Shown here one piece after another: positions 23,520 through 34,143 of a DNA stretch of 64,000 nucleotides (within the stretch, counting starts at the first letter, position 1; every line of letters starts with the position of its first letter). Made by a program: the position numbers and the translations under genes. A model generated the notes under the pieces. It was not told the DNA's origin, ran no database searches, and was given only the letters and a program-made list of their open reading frames with translations. The DNA lies in assembly GCA_013423385.1 (NCBI GenBank), contig BLZA01000023.1:499782-563781 (forward strand), in the 5' to 3' direction. This stretch comes from Naganishia liquefaciens. Lineage: Eukaryota; Basidiomycota; Tremellomycetes; Filobasidiales; Filobasidiaceae.

Positions 23520-24800
23520 TCAGGCACGACCTCGGTCCAAACATCCGCTCTCCTCTGCGCGGGAATCAGATCGGTCCCCTCTACAGCATGCCTTTCTTTT
23601 CGCCAGCAATCATTCGCGACCTGGGCTTCGCTCAGCCTGCCATCGGCAAATCAGTATGTGAAGCCTCGAGGGATACCATACATGCGATAGAGTTGTCGCC
23701 GTTTTTCCCTTCAAGTTGATCGTGCCCCCGTACTTTTTGGGTTTTTGACGTGCATTGGTGTTGCCAAGCTGTCCGACCGTGTTGGTTTCCCACCGCCTTT
23801 CGTCATGGGGTATATATCGATTACCGCAATTGGCTTCATTATACTTTTGGCAGTAGAAGGCGCGCCTGGCTCCAATAACTTAGCGGTCCATCTTGCCGTT
23901 GCTGGGATGAGCCCCAGTGTCGCGACTTCATGCACGTTTGCCGTATGTCATGAACTGAGCCCCGACTGGCTCTTGTTCACGCCAAACGCGCAGTGACGCT
24001 ATAACAAGCAATATTCGTTCGGAGAGAGGACTATTACAACATGTCTATACATGGGATGATCCAACTCTCTTGTTTACCGTTCTCGCGCGCTTAGACGATG
24101 GCTGGTCTTCTATGGCATTTCCATCAAACCATTTCCACCATCGCCTGCTGGCTCAGAACGCGCGCGAGTTCGGGTTGTCATTCATGAGACCGTAAGTGCA
24201 TTCGGGCCTCATTTCGTGCGGGCTAACGCCTTTGCGATCTTCATAGTGACTTGCGTCGACAATGCCATGCTTCATGGATTCATGCCATTGCCTTCAAGAA
24301 ATTGGGAAACGCTGCCTTCATGGCGTTTCCTCGTCATCATCATATCCCGCTGATGATGCGCCGCAGTACAATAAAGGTTTGCTCGCACGCACGATCGCGA
24401 ATAACGTCATGCTGACGATTGATTCGAGGTCATTCCGTCAATCTCGCCTGGTCGCTTCTCGCCTTCGCAATGGCCGGAATCACGATGTACGACAATCGGC
24501 GGAAGAACAAGGCCTGTGATGTCTTCCGCTGTGTGTACCCGGACGGCAGAGACTTTGACTACCGCAATGCGACTACCGCTGTAAGCTCATATCGACGGAA
24601 ACTAGTTTGTCAGCATCCTTATTACATGTTCTGCCTTACAGGCGGAGAAGGGAAAAATAAGGGCTTTCTCATTTGCGCGATGATCAGGTACTGGCATTGG
24701 GTTTCCATCATCCTGTATTCCGTTTCCAACTGTGATGACGAAGTTGGACATCTAGACTTTCCGATACGCTGGAATGAGTTGGCAAGGAGCCGAGTTTTTC
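23520..24800 (+). pseudogene. MFS transporter remnant (allantoate/nicotinate permease type)
   Basis: Only the C-terminal half of a DAL5-type major-facilitator transporter can be recognised. It includes LYSMPFFSPAIIRDLGF (helix 7), VPPYFLGF then LTCIGVAKLSDRVG (helix 8 and the loop), PPFVMGYISITAIGFIIL (helix 9), AVAGMSPSVATSCTFA (helix 10), SSYPADDAPQYNKG, and GHSVNLAWSLLAFAMAG with NRRKNKACD (helix 12 and tail). The frame slips by one base in a T-run near 23735-23746, between VPPYFLGF and LTCIG. About 330 nt (24000-24330) between helices 10 and 12 does not resemble the family. The N-terminal six helices are missing or unrecognisable upstream. Intron-like joints at 23655-23717 and 24376-24428 are still in phase, so decay may be fairly recent. 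Confidence 0.7.
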
Positions 24801-24927
24801 CTTTGAATAGGATGTATGTATTGGTTGAGAGCTGTATTGCAAAGGCGGAGGCTATGCCGTAAGATCATGAAAGCCAAGAGATCATTTGGCTGCCGTATGC
24901 GAGCCTCCCATATCATCGACAATCTGC

Positions 24928-26517
24928 CTATTCGCCCCTTGCGCTCCATACACTGACCTCGCCATCTTCACCTCCAGCAACCAAAACCTCTCCATTCCAA
25001 TCGATTCCCAAAACCCGTTCACCCTTGCCTTCCTTCTGCTGCCTCTTGACGCTGAACAATGCTTGCTTCGGTGACCGGATATCCCATATCTGGAGATTGC
25101 CCGAATAGGTTCCGGTGGCAAGGGTGAATGATGATGTTGGGTGGGCGCGCAGAGAAGGTACCGGCGAAGATGTGGCCAGCGTCAAGGAAATGAGCGATTG
25201 CGCTAAAAACGAGAAGTAAACTCTGTCAGTCTCGCAAGATTCCCTGAAGTCGATCCGTGCATTTGCGTACCTTCACGGGTGTCCCACATGCAGACTGTGC
25301 GGTCCATGTGTCCCGTCGCGAGTGTACCGGATTGCGCCATTTGATCGATGCAGAGTGCTGCCTTGTCCGAGGGTCCTTGCTGCCAAGTCAAGACATGTCA
25401 GCGCTGACCGCGTGCTCGCACCGGGACTTGTTTGGGCCCACCTTCAACACTGAATTATACCCAATGTCCGCCTCCCAACCACGAACGCTTCCATCCCACG
25501 CAGCACTCCAAACCCTATTCCGATCCTCCTTGTCCCAAATCGCTCCCGCAATCCTCGCCGTATGCCCACGCATGACCATATCCGGCTGCTTCCTCCACCC
25601 ACCCGACTGCGCGTCTCCAGCCGCGCCCGCAAGCTTCCGCTTCTTCTTGCTGTTTTGTCCCGGAAGATAGCTCTTGGGCTCGGCAGGAAGGTCGTGCGTC
25701 TCCTCTAGTGGGTTGGTGGCCGTCGGAAGGGCAAAGACGCCGAGGAGGCCGTCCCACGAAGATGTGAGGACATGCTCGAATGAGCGAGATGGCGCGACGG
25801 AGGAGATGGGACCGGTGTGGAGGTGGAGCGTCATGATTTCCTGGGGTGTCTGATTGGCGGAGCTGTTGACGAGAGATGGAATACGGAAAATATGTGCCTG
25901 TCGATCTACGCCTCCGGCACCGACGAGGATGTTTTCGCTTTGGCTGTTTGGCGACAGCCATTCGCAACAGGTAGCGCCTAGTGTTGAGGGAAGGTTCATT
26001 GTCACTGACGAGTCTGCGGTTGCATCCGTGCCAGCTTGTGTCATGGGAATGACCTTGACATGAGAAAGGTATGACGACATCAAGATATGCCTGTCGAACA
26101 AGAATGAGTCGTCGTCGTTACCAGCCTTGAGGAGACTTACCCTGGCCTCTGGATACTAACACCCGACACCCAATCATCCTGAGGGAAGCTTTCCAATTGC
26201 TTTGGCGGGAGCAGACTCTGAATATACTCGACATTGATCACGCTCTCGAAATCCCCATTCCGCCGATTCTGAACCCAGTTGTCCAGCGTCGTCCGCAAGA
26301 GCTCCCCTTCGATGATGAAATCAAATGGTGTGGGAGTGAAGGATTCCCCAGAAGCGGTGTTGATGACCTTGTTGATCAATTCTGAGAGCTGGAACCTGCG
26401 CCAGTCGGCCGGGATGAGATAGGTCGACTGCGGAATGGCATGGGCGGGATTTCGCGTGTAAAGATTGATGGACACCTTGTCCGCTGCGGGAGCGGTGGTT
26501 GTATTCAGATCCGACAT
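24928..26517 (-). CDS. YTM1: Ribosome biogenesis WD40 protein Ytm1 (WDR12)
   Basis: Member of the Nop7-Erb1-Ytm1 (PeBoW) complex for 60S assembly; its N-terminal NLE/UBL domain is removed with the help of the Rea1 AAA ATPase. Minus-strand exons: the first covers 26517 to about 26150 and starts MSDLNTTTAPAADKVSINLY. It contains the NLE signature VEYIQSLLPPKQLESFPQDD and DDWVSGVS. Later exons carry WD repeats, for example LVGAGGVDRQAHIF, HVLTSSWDGLLGVF, RVWSAAWDGSVRGWE, TLATGHMDRTVCMWDTRE and FTLATGTYSGNLQIWDIR. A Lys-rich loop (NSKKKRKLAG) sits between repeats. It ends EDGEVSVWSARGE with stop 24928-24930. An upstream in-frame ATG at 26580 would add 21 residues before the conserved start. Confidence 0.93.
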
Positions 26518-27408
26518 GATGCTGATCTTCAGCTTGTGTGATGCTGTGCAGAGACTGACAGAGTGGTAGAAACTCGACAAACGTCACCTGGATCGCAGGC
26601 TGGCGACTTGTTCACCTCAACTTTCCTATGCCAGCACGTGACGCATGTCTCAGACGGCTGCCGGAAGGAGATTCTGTGTGCTTGCGTAAGCCAAATTGAA
26701 CGCCGTTCCCGCCTTTAGAACGAGGTTCCGAACACCTTGGATGCCCAGGGGTTTGGTTTAGGAAAAGTTCTGGACACTGGTCAAACACGACACCGATGTT
26801 GGTAACCGGAACGAGACATACAGGGCTGGATGTAAATGTGGATACCAGCACAACCCGGTGAAAGGCACGAACTCGAGCATAGCGGCTTCCGAGCTCTATG
26901 ATACATGAGAAAAGGTAAACAGTACTCAGGGAGCGAGACAGCAAAAAGACCAGATCTTGCTGGGTTTGATTCCGATCGAGCCTCCTCAAAGTCGTGTATG
27001 CCAAAGTCTGTCCCAACCCTGGCGCAGTCCCCTGGCTGAGGGCTCAGGCAGTATGCCGTTTCCCCCTTGCAGCCATGCGGCACCGTTCGAAAGGTCGTCG
27101 TCACCATCTCGACCCGTCTGGTCACCGCCCGGCGCGCCCCTTCTCCGACCCTTTCCGACACCCGCCTTCCCCACAAGTTCCCTCTTGTACATACTCTGTT
27201 AGAGGAAAAAAAGATCTCACTCGAGACTTTTTGTGAGTGTGAGTATCTTGTGGTCAGCAAGGGAAGAAAGCGGGATGGAGATGCGGATGTACGCAGGAAA
27301 GAGACCTTTATTGACATGATCATTCTTGCTCAGATTCGAAATTCTCCGCGGCGTGAAGGAGCACAACTGAGAAGATTTTGCATTATGGAATCAATAGCAT
27401 AGTAAAGG
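26518..27408. other. Divergent promoter region, YTM1 / STM1-like
   Basis: Nearly 0.9 kb between two genes that both serve ribosomes and point away from each other. It contains a pyrimidine-rich stretch (27100-27190) typical of the upstream DNA of strongly transcribed fungal genes. The long open frames on both strands here have biased composition but no recognisable domain. Confidence 0.5.
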
Positions 27409-28858
27409 ATGTCTGTCATCTCAAGAAATCCTTTCGACCTTCTCGGCGGTTAGTACTCGATTTCTCAATTCCATTTCTGAGCCGGAAGGAAAGTCACGGG
27501 GAAGGCAGCAGGTGGGGAGAGGGCATAGGGAAGGATACGGAAGTCAGTGGATGGACAGCGCGCGGGCGTCAGATGAGATGGTTGAGGGAGGGCGCTGGTT
27601 TGAAGTCATTTCCCGTTCAATTTCTGGGACGGCGTGGACTCGGTTCGGAATACTCTCTCTCAGGACTTTCCAAAGAGCAAAGGCCGGCAGCGGAAAGAGA
27701 ATGGAACTATGTAAGGGGACGCGTTGCTGACATCGTATCTTCATCCCGTAGACGACGGCTCTGAGGCCCCCGCCGTCAAGGCCCCCGTTCCCGCCAAGAA
27801 GGCTGAGGCCCCCAAGCCCGCCCGAGAGGTCCCCGGATCTAAGGCTCCCCAGCAGGCCAACCGAGGTCGAGGTGGATACTACAGCCGAGGCGCTCCCCGA
27901 AACGTCTTGAAGTCCAACTCCGACAAGACCGCCGATGTTGAAGCCACCGACCCCGAATCCGGATTCGAGGGTGAACGACGGGGTAGGTACACATGACGGA
28001 ACGTGGAAAGGATGTTAACGAGCTGACCGCGTGTTTTTTGCTTATATAGCTCCCGGACGAAACGGACCCCGAGGACACGGTGAGCGAGGACGAGGACGAG
28101 CCCCCCGAGCTCCCCGAGGTCGAGGCGCCGCCCCCGTTTCCGGTGGACACACCGCCGACCGAAAGTCGGACGGCCGAAAGTCCGCTCACGCTTTGCCCGA
28201 TACGGAGAAGCGAGTCGCTTCCGGATGGGGAGCTGACGAGGGCAAGGCCGAGTTGGCTGCTGAAGTTGAGGGCGCTGTCGACGCCAACAAGGAGGCCGCC
28301 GCCCCTGACACCGATGCTCCTACCACCCCTGCCGCCGATGCACCTGTCGCCGAGAAGAAGGTCGAGGAAGAAGAGGACAACACTAAGTCGTACGAGGAGT
28401 ATCTCGCCGAGAAGGCCAAGCAGGCCAGCGCCTTCGGTCAGCTGGAAGGTCGACAGGTCGAGGGTACCAGCGACTTTGTCGGTTCCGCTTTGAAGAAGAG
28501 CGCCGAGCCCGAGGACCCCTTCTTCTCCGGTCTCAAGGCAAGTATAAAAGATTGTCTTTCAGGGCGAATCTGACCCTTTTTCCCCATTTCACAGAAGGAG
28601 AAGGTGCAGGCCCCCAAGAAGGACCAGACCAGCACCAAGAAGGAGAAGATCTACCTTGAGCACGAGGGTCGATTCGCCCCCGTCAACACTGGTGAACGAC
28701 GAGGTGGTGCTCCTCGAGGTGGCCGAGGCGGTAACCGAGGCGACCGAGGTGAACGACCCGCCCGAGGAACTGCTCGAGGCGGTCGAGGTGGCAACGCTTC
28801 CCGACAAGCCCCTATCCCTGTCGACGACGACAAGGCTTTCCCCGCTTTGGGAGCCTAA
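27409..28858 (+). CDS. STM1: Ribosome-binding protein of the Stm1/SERBP1/HABP4 family
   Basis: Clamps vacant 80S ribosomes and mRNA; the yeast protein Stm1 preserves ribosomes in starvation. Four exons: 27409-27448, 27752-27982, 28050-28537 and 28595-28858. The N-terminus MSVISRNPFDLLG then DDG is the usual family start and fixes the short first exon. The body has RGG and RG repeats, KSYEEYLAEKAKQA (the conserved HABP4 segment) and PFFSGLKKEKVQ, and it ends VDDDKAFPALGA after an RGG-rich tail. The first intron is 303 nt. The last intron (28538-28594) needs a GC donor (AAG then GCAAGT) to keep frame. Nearly every arginine codon is CGA, consistent with very high expression. Mostly disordered and highly charged. 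Confidence 0.9.
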
Positions 28859-29310
28859 ATGCATCATTTCCCTACTTGCGAAGATGCGCAACCCATATCT
28901 TGGACTCTGACACACTTCGATACCAAATAGCCACGCGGAGTGTGATTGCAGACAAGATACCCAGAGTCATGTGGGATCTCATCACTAGGTTTTCTGGCTC
29001 AAAAGTCTTGTACATCTAGAGATGCAACTAGTGTCAGCCATATGACCATTCAAAAAAGGACACGCGGAAAGATTGGGCCACGCTCCTCGAGTCGATGCTG
29101 CGGGCCGTTGTGCCAATAGCCAAGTCAAAGGCTGGACTTGAGATTAGTTACCGGAAAGCAAACCAGTTGTCCAAACGCTATTGTCGACAAGGTAGCGATG
29201 AGCGCTTGGGAGCATCCCCGAGTATAGTCCCATATCGTCCGCTACGTCTAACCTCGTTGACAGTTCTATTCACCGATGCCGCCGCGAGGCCTATAGCTGA
29301 TTGGCTGATC

Positions 29311-29345
29311 AGACCTGAAACGCAGATCTGGAAGACCTGAAACGC
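29311..29345. repeat. Direct repeat of 13 bp, upstream of MFS gene
   Basis: AGACCTGAAACGC is present twice, starts 22 bases apart (29311-29323 and 29333-29345), about 300 bases upstream of the transporter ATG. Two turns of the helix apart, so a paired operator is possible. Confidence 0.6.
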
Positions 29346-29489
29346 GGCGCTCGGGCTTGGCCGACACGGGTTCGAGCGGTGGAGGCGGAAGGTGGAGGGC
29401 GATATTGGTTTCTTCCGTTTCTGCACAATTCGACCGCCAGCTTGACCTCGAGTGCCTGCGCTATTGTAGCGCTACTGGTGGTGGAAGAG

Positions 29490-29500
29490 TATATATATTA
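29490..29500 (+). promoter_or_regulatory. TATA box of MFS transporter gene
   Basis: TATATATATTA lies 125-135 nt upstream of the ATG at 29625. The codon at 29538 is GTG, not ATG, which supports the start at 29625. Confidence 0.55.
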
Positions 29501-29624
29501 ACGATTTATCCGGGATCATGAGGGCGCCCATTACTACGTGACACCGCAAGTCCACCACACTCGACCCACGCTTGACGGTCAGAATGCGCACAAGGTGCAC
29601 TTGAGCACCCCCATATCCGACAGG

Positions 29625-31557
29625 ATGGCCTCCGACCAACATCAGCCACAGCGGTTCCTTCCCCTACAAACAGCTGACCCAGCAATGCCCGCGGTACCAA
29701 TAGATGGCTCGCTTCAGGGTGAACCTCAATCGAAGTCATTCGTTCCTGCTGCACACAATCTCTGGTTCCTTCCTATCCCCGTGAATAAACGATACCATCC
29801 AGACCGGAATTTCAAGTTTGGACTAGCTCTCAACCTATTGTTTGGATTCGCGGCAACATTCACCGTTGCCAACCTTTACTATAACCAACCGCTGTTATTC
29901 ATTCTGGCCAATGAGTGGGGCGTGCAGTATGATGAGATCTCTCGAGTACCAACTTTATTGCAATGCGGATATGCCGTCGGGATTCTGCTACTGGCTCCTC
30001 TCGGGGATATGGTGCGCAGACGAGGGCTCGTCCTCCTTCTGATCGCCCTCACAGCGACGCTATCGATAGGCCTTGCACTCGCGCCCAACTTGATCACTTT
30101 TGAAGTACTGGGTTTCTTCGTTGCGGTGTTGACTGTGAGTGTTCAGTCTTGTGCGGTATCTTCATTGCTGATTTGCAGCCCGACAGGTGACACGTATGTG
30201 GACATCGCCATGCATGAAATAACAAGATAGCTGACAATCGTACCCGCTTATAGCTCAAATCATGGTGCCGCTCACTGCCGATTTGGCGCCGCCAGAGTCC
30301 CGGAGCAAGGCAATCTCGATAACTTTGTCCGGCTTGATGTTGGGCGTCCTTGTTGCGCGGGTTCTTTCAGGAATAATCGCTGAATTCGCCGATTGGAGAT
30401 ACGTATATTGGATGTCTGTCGGGCTGCAATACTTGATTTTCATCATGCTGTGGTGGACTCTGCCGGATTATCCAGCAAAGGTGGCAAACGTTGGATATTG
30501 GCAGGTTGTGAGTAACCCAGACTGCGCACCGATATCGTCGACTGAATGCGATGTTACCGCTGTTCCAGCTTTGGAGCATGGCCACCTACCTGTTCAAATA
30601 TCCCACCATGGTTCAGTGCTGCTTGATCGGCTTTTTCTCTTCGGGCAAGTCGAGGCAATGACGTCGAAATGGAAGTGATGACTGACCATCCCGGCTCTAG
30701 CTGTCTTTACAAATTGGTGGACTACGCTCACCTTCCTCCTGAGCGATCCCCCCTACGAATACAATACGCTCGAAATCGGCCTTTTCGGTCTCCTCGGGTT
30801 GTTTGGCGTATGTGTCGCTCCATTTACGGGGAAATTACTGGATCAGATGGAAGGCTGGCTGGGGCAATTGGCAGCTCTCATTATTCAGGTAAGAAAACAG
30901 AGGCCCTCTTCGGGGAAGAGTGCTCTCAGTGGATGGCTAAGCTTTCCGCAGATCAGCGCACAGGCGATAGCGGTTGGTGCCGCGAAGAGAAACGTTTCAG
31001 CCGTCGTAATCGTGTGCTTCGGTGGGTCACGTCATGGGTCGGAGCTTTCATAATCAACACTGACGGTGCTTTCTCCAGTCCTGGATGTCGGTCTGCAGAT
31101 GGGCCAAGTCAGCAATTCCACAAGAATATACGCCCTCGACGCCAATGCTCGAGCGCGACTGAATTCGATTTTCATCATATCGCTGTTCTTGGGCCAGATG
31201 ATGGGAAGCTCGGCGGCCTCAAGCCTTTACGACCATTATGGATGGACAGCAAGTTCAAGCCTTTCCCTTGGCTTTCTCGGACTCGCGATCCTTATCCTTC
31301 TCTCGAGAGGACCACACGCGCAAAAATGGATCGGATGGGATGGCGGAGCCAGGATGCGAAAGCTGAGACGCGAGGAGGAAGAAAGGGCCGCCGAGGATAC
31401 TGCGGGAATCGAAAGCGAGAAGACCGGAGGCGAGGAATCCGATGTCGAAAAGGCCTCCGGTAGTGCTTCAGGTATCTTACACGAACTGGCGAAGTCCGAG
31501 AAGGCCTCGGGCTGTTTCTCGACGCTGACTCCGCCTCAAGACGGGCGAAGCGGTTAG
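29625..31557 (+). CDS. MFS transporter, drug-efflux-like
   Basis: Twelve-helix major-facilitator exporter of the family related to bacterial AraJ/YgaY-type carriers; the substrate cannot be read. Six or so exons: 29625-30138, 30254-30507, 30569-30644, 30701-30888, then two more ending at the stop 31555-31557. Motifs: FKFGLALNLLFGFAATFTVANLYYNQPLL (helix 1 region), APLGDMVRRRGLVLLL (the motif A loop), QIMVPLTADLAPPESRSKAIS, WRYVYWMSVGLQYLIFIML, NWWTTLTFLLSDPPY, and LDVGLQMGQVSNSTRIYALD. The tail is charged and about 80 residues long, with KTGGEESDVEKA. Intron 30645-30700 requires a GC donor (GCAAGT). The first intron uses a weak GTGTTC donor (30139), the only one that restores VTQIMVPL. Confidence 0.87.
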
Positions 31558-32735
31558 AGGATACGACGAGGAATGTTTCGATGTGTGGAGCCGAATTCTT
31601 TGTTATGTACGTAGAAGAGCCTGAGCGTTTCCAGGGGTACGCTTCGTCGGATATGAAGTGTGAAGTACACTCTCATATCACGTCCATTGATTTCACCGGC
31701 TTGAACATCTGAATGTACGCAAACTACCAAGGCTCTATTTATCAATTGACTTATCGGATCAAACAATTTGACTTGAAAACGGAATCCCATGCCGTACTAT
31801 GAAAGATATCGATACTTCGATACTTCGAATGTTCGACGACCAATGCTGTTATGCTGGAGGGTTCGCTCAGCTGTTTGTCGTTCGTTAGCGGTCGACAATT
31901 CAGCAAATATTGACAATGCTCAATTCGTTGCCTAGGCTGTCTCCTTCATCTCGATCAGTCCCCTTCTTTTTGCATCAATAGATAAACGCAAGGGTCAGAA
32001 AGCTGATGAAGATATCGAAAGCTTTCAGAAGGAAACAGGTTCGGATCTTCAGAAAGCTGTTCGGTTCTGGTCGAGAATCCCGTAGAGCTTCGCGAAGTCG
32101 CTCGGCCAAGAAGCGCCTCCTCGTCATCCGGAAGCAGATGCCCCACGAGCAGATGACGTCGTTGCTTTCCTACGCGCTTCGCGTGGCTGGCCAGTCAATA
32201 CGAGCGGATCGAGCACGAGCATGCGGAAGAAGCTGAGGAGAATTCTGAGCAAAGTAAATGGATAGCTGCATGGATACGTATGAATCGCTGTTGGGCTTGG
32301 TTCGGTAAGCTGTCCGGTAGGAATTCCTTACGGCAAAATCAGCTGCATAATCCCCGCGTCCAGGGCGACGTCGTTCTTATCAGCTTATATGCCTTGAGTT
32401 CACCGCCCACCCCAAGTTTTGTCTTGTCCCCAGCTGTCCGCCATTCACTTCACCGTTCCTTCTCCGATCCTTTGCCGCTTCAGCTCTCACGCCTTACTGA
32501 GTCTGGTGAGTTGAGCCGCAAGTACCCTGCCTCAGTTCGCCTGGACGCATGTCGGTTCGATGGCTAGATCGTGTATGGACACCGCATCAGTTTAACGTCT
32601 TTGACTTTGCGTATGCCTGGCCAGCCCTTTGTCTGTCGGCGTATATATATACTTACAGCGAAGATAATCCCGCCCTGCCACCAAACGCTCATCCACGCTC
32701 TTTCGCTTTATCAGTTCATCTAATACATCCCCAAA
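31558..32735. other. Intergenic, upstream of polyol dehydrogenase
   Basis: About 1.2 kb. Holds the transporter 3' end and a long promoter ending in a TATA box (32642-32651). Overlapping small frames on opposite strands at 31955-32236 (63 and 76 codons, the plus one very basic) show no family resemblance. Confidence 0.45.
32642..32651 (+). promoter_or_regulatory. TATA box of polyol dehydrogenase gene
   Basis: TATATATATA lies about 90 nt upstream of the ATG at 32736. The space between is rich in C and T, as in strongly expressed fungal genes. Confidence 0.65.
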
Positions 32736-34143
32736 ATGGCCGCCGTTGAAAACCTCCCCAAGGACATGGAAGCTTTGTGGTACGAGTCTGCCACTAAGTT
32801 TGACATTCGACGGGTACCCATTCCCGAGATCAATGACGAGGAGGTTTTGGTCAAGGGTAAGATCGAGCATGCGAGCTCGAAGCAATCAGTAGGCTCACGA
32901 CAAGTCTTTCTAGTCACCTTGTCCGGTTGGTGTGGTACCGACCAGCACATTCACGAGGGTGAATTCAACGTGAGTTGTGACGATCTTGTCTTCTCGTCAC
33001 CTCTGACATCTTGTCTTCAGCCTTCGTTCCCCTTGATTCCTGGACACGAGGCCGTTGGCCGTGTTGCTGCCTACGGAAAGAACGTCAAGGGTTTCCAGTT
33101 GGGTGACAAGTGTGCCGCCGACGTCGGAACTGTAAGTGCAACCTGATTGCCCCGTCATTCCGATTTACCGATTATGCCTGCCTCTGATAGTCATGTGGCG
33201 CTTGTTTCTACTGCCGACGAGGTGAAGGTTTGCTTTGTGAAAACTTCGCCGCAAAGGGAGTCAAGATGCATGGTGGTTTCGCTGAATACGTTACCTAGTA
33301 TGCACAGGGCCAGCGAGCGCCGGATGCACGATGGGAGGCTGACTGCACTCTCACAGCCACTACTCCAAGCTCTACACCTTCAAGAACTTGACCGACGAGG
33401 AGGCAACCCTTTTGGAGCCCGCCTCATGCGCCATTCACGGTCTCGACAAGTTGCGACCCAAGGTCGGTGTCGAGGTTCTCTTGTTCGGTGCCGGCCCTAC
33501 CGGTTTGATTTTGGCTCAATTGTTGAAGCAAAACGGTGCTCGACGAGTCGTTATCGCCGCACCTGCCGGTATGAAGATGGACTTGGCCAAGAAGTTGAAC
33601 GCCGGCGACGAATACGTCGAGTTGGTCCGAGGCGATAAGGAAGCTCAGGCGAAGCAGTGGGCAGAACTCAAGCAGAACAACCCTTGTCAGTTATAGACCT
33701 CATGTTCGGGTTTCTTATGCTGAACATTGCACTACAGACGGTTTCGACATTGTTTGCGAATGCACCGGTGTTGAATCGATGGTTGACGACTCCATCAACT
33801 GGGTGCGACGGGGTGGAACTTTGTTGGTCTATGGAGTCTACAACGACGACGCCCGAGTCCACTGGTCGCCCATGAAGATCTTCGGTGACGAGATCACCAT
33901 TCTGGGTTCCTTCTCGCAAGTCTTCTGCTTCCCTCGAGCCGTTGCCTATCTGGACAGCGGTCGAGTTAACGTCAAGGGTATGGTCACCAATGTCTTCGAC
34001 TTGAAAGACTACCAAAAAGCCCTTGACTGCGCCGAATCGCGAAACTTCGTCAAAATCGCCATCCGTAAGTCCTTTCTCAGTAAAAGCGACAATCCGATAT
34101 GAGTTCTGATATCGTTGCTGCATCTCCAGGACCTCCTCAATAA
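32736..34143 (+). CDS. Zinc-dependent polyol dehydrogenase (MDR family)
   Basis: Medium-chain dehydrogenase that probably oxidises a sugar alcohol (D-arabinitol, sorbitol or xylitol) with NAD(P). Seven exons: 32736-32856, 32914-32969, 33021-33131, 33191-33297, 33357-33685, 33738-34064 and 34130-34143. The catalytic zinc motif is [15 protein letters not shown] with the GHEAVGRV glutamate block. The structural-zinc cysteines are in [16 protein letters not shown]. The Rossmann motif is [16 protein letters not shown]. The last exon is only 14 nt and encodes the final RPPQ and stop. Codon use is strongly biased (13 of 16 arginines are CGA), which with the TATA box implies high expression. Substrate is a family-level guess; arabinitol-type enzymes resemble it most in my memory. 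Confidence 0.88.

Larger units (their letters stand above)
28859..29624. other. Intergenic, promoter of MFS transporter
   Basis: Contains the STM1-like terminator and the transporter promoter. A 13-bp direct repeat (AGACCTGAAACGC) occurs at 29311-29323 and 29333-29345, and a TATA box at 29490-29500. No coding exon seen. Confidence 0.5.

Noticed and set aside
26781-27323. Long minus-strand frame (180 codons) in the STM1 promoter
   Set aside because: Low-complexity composition mirrors the pyrimidine-rich promoter strand, and no family resemblance is seen.
31955-32236. Overlapping small frames, one highly basic
   Set aside because: No domain, poor codon bias, and no splice continuation; likely chance.
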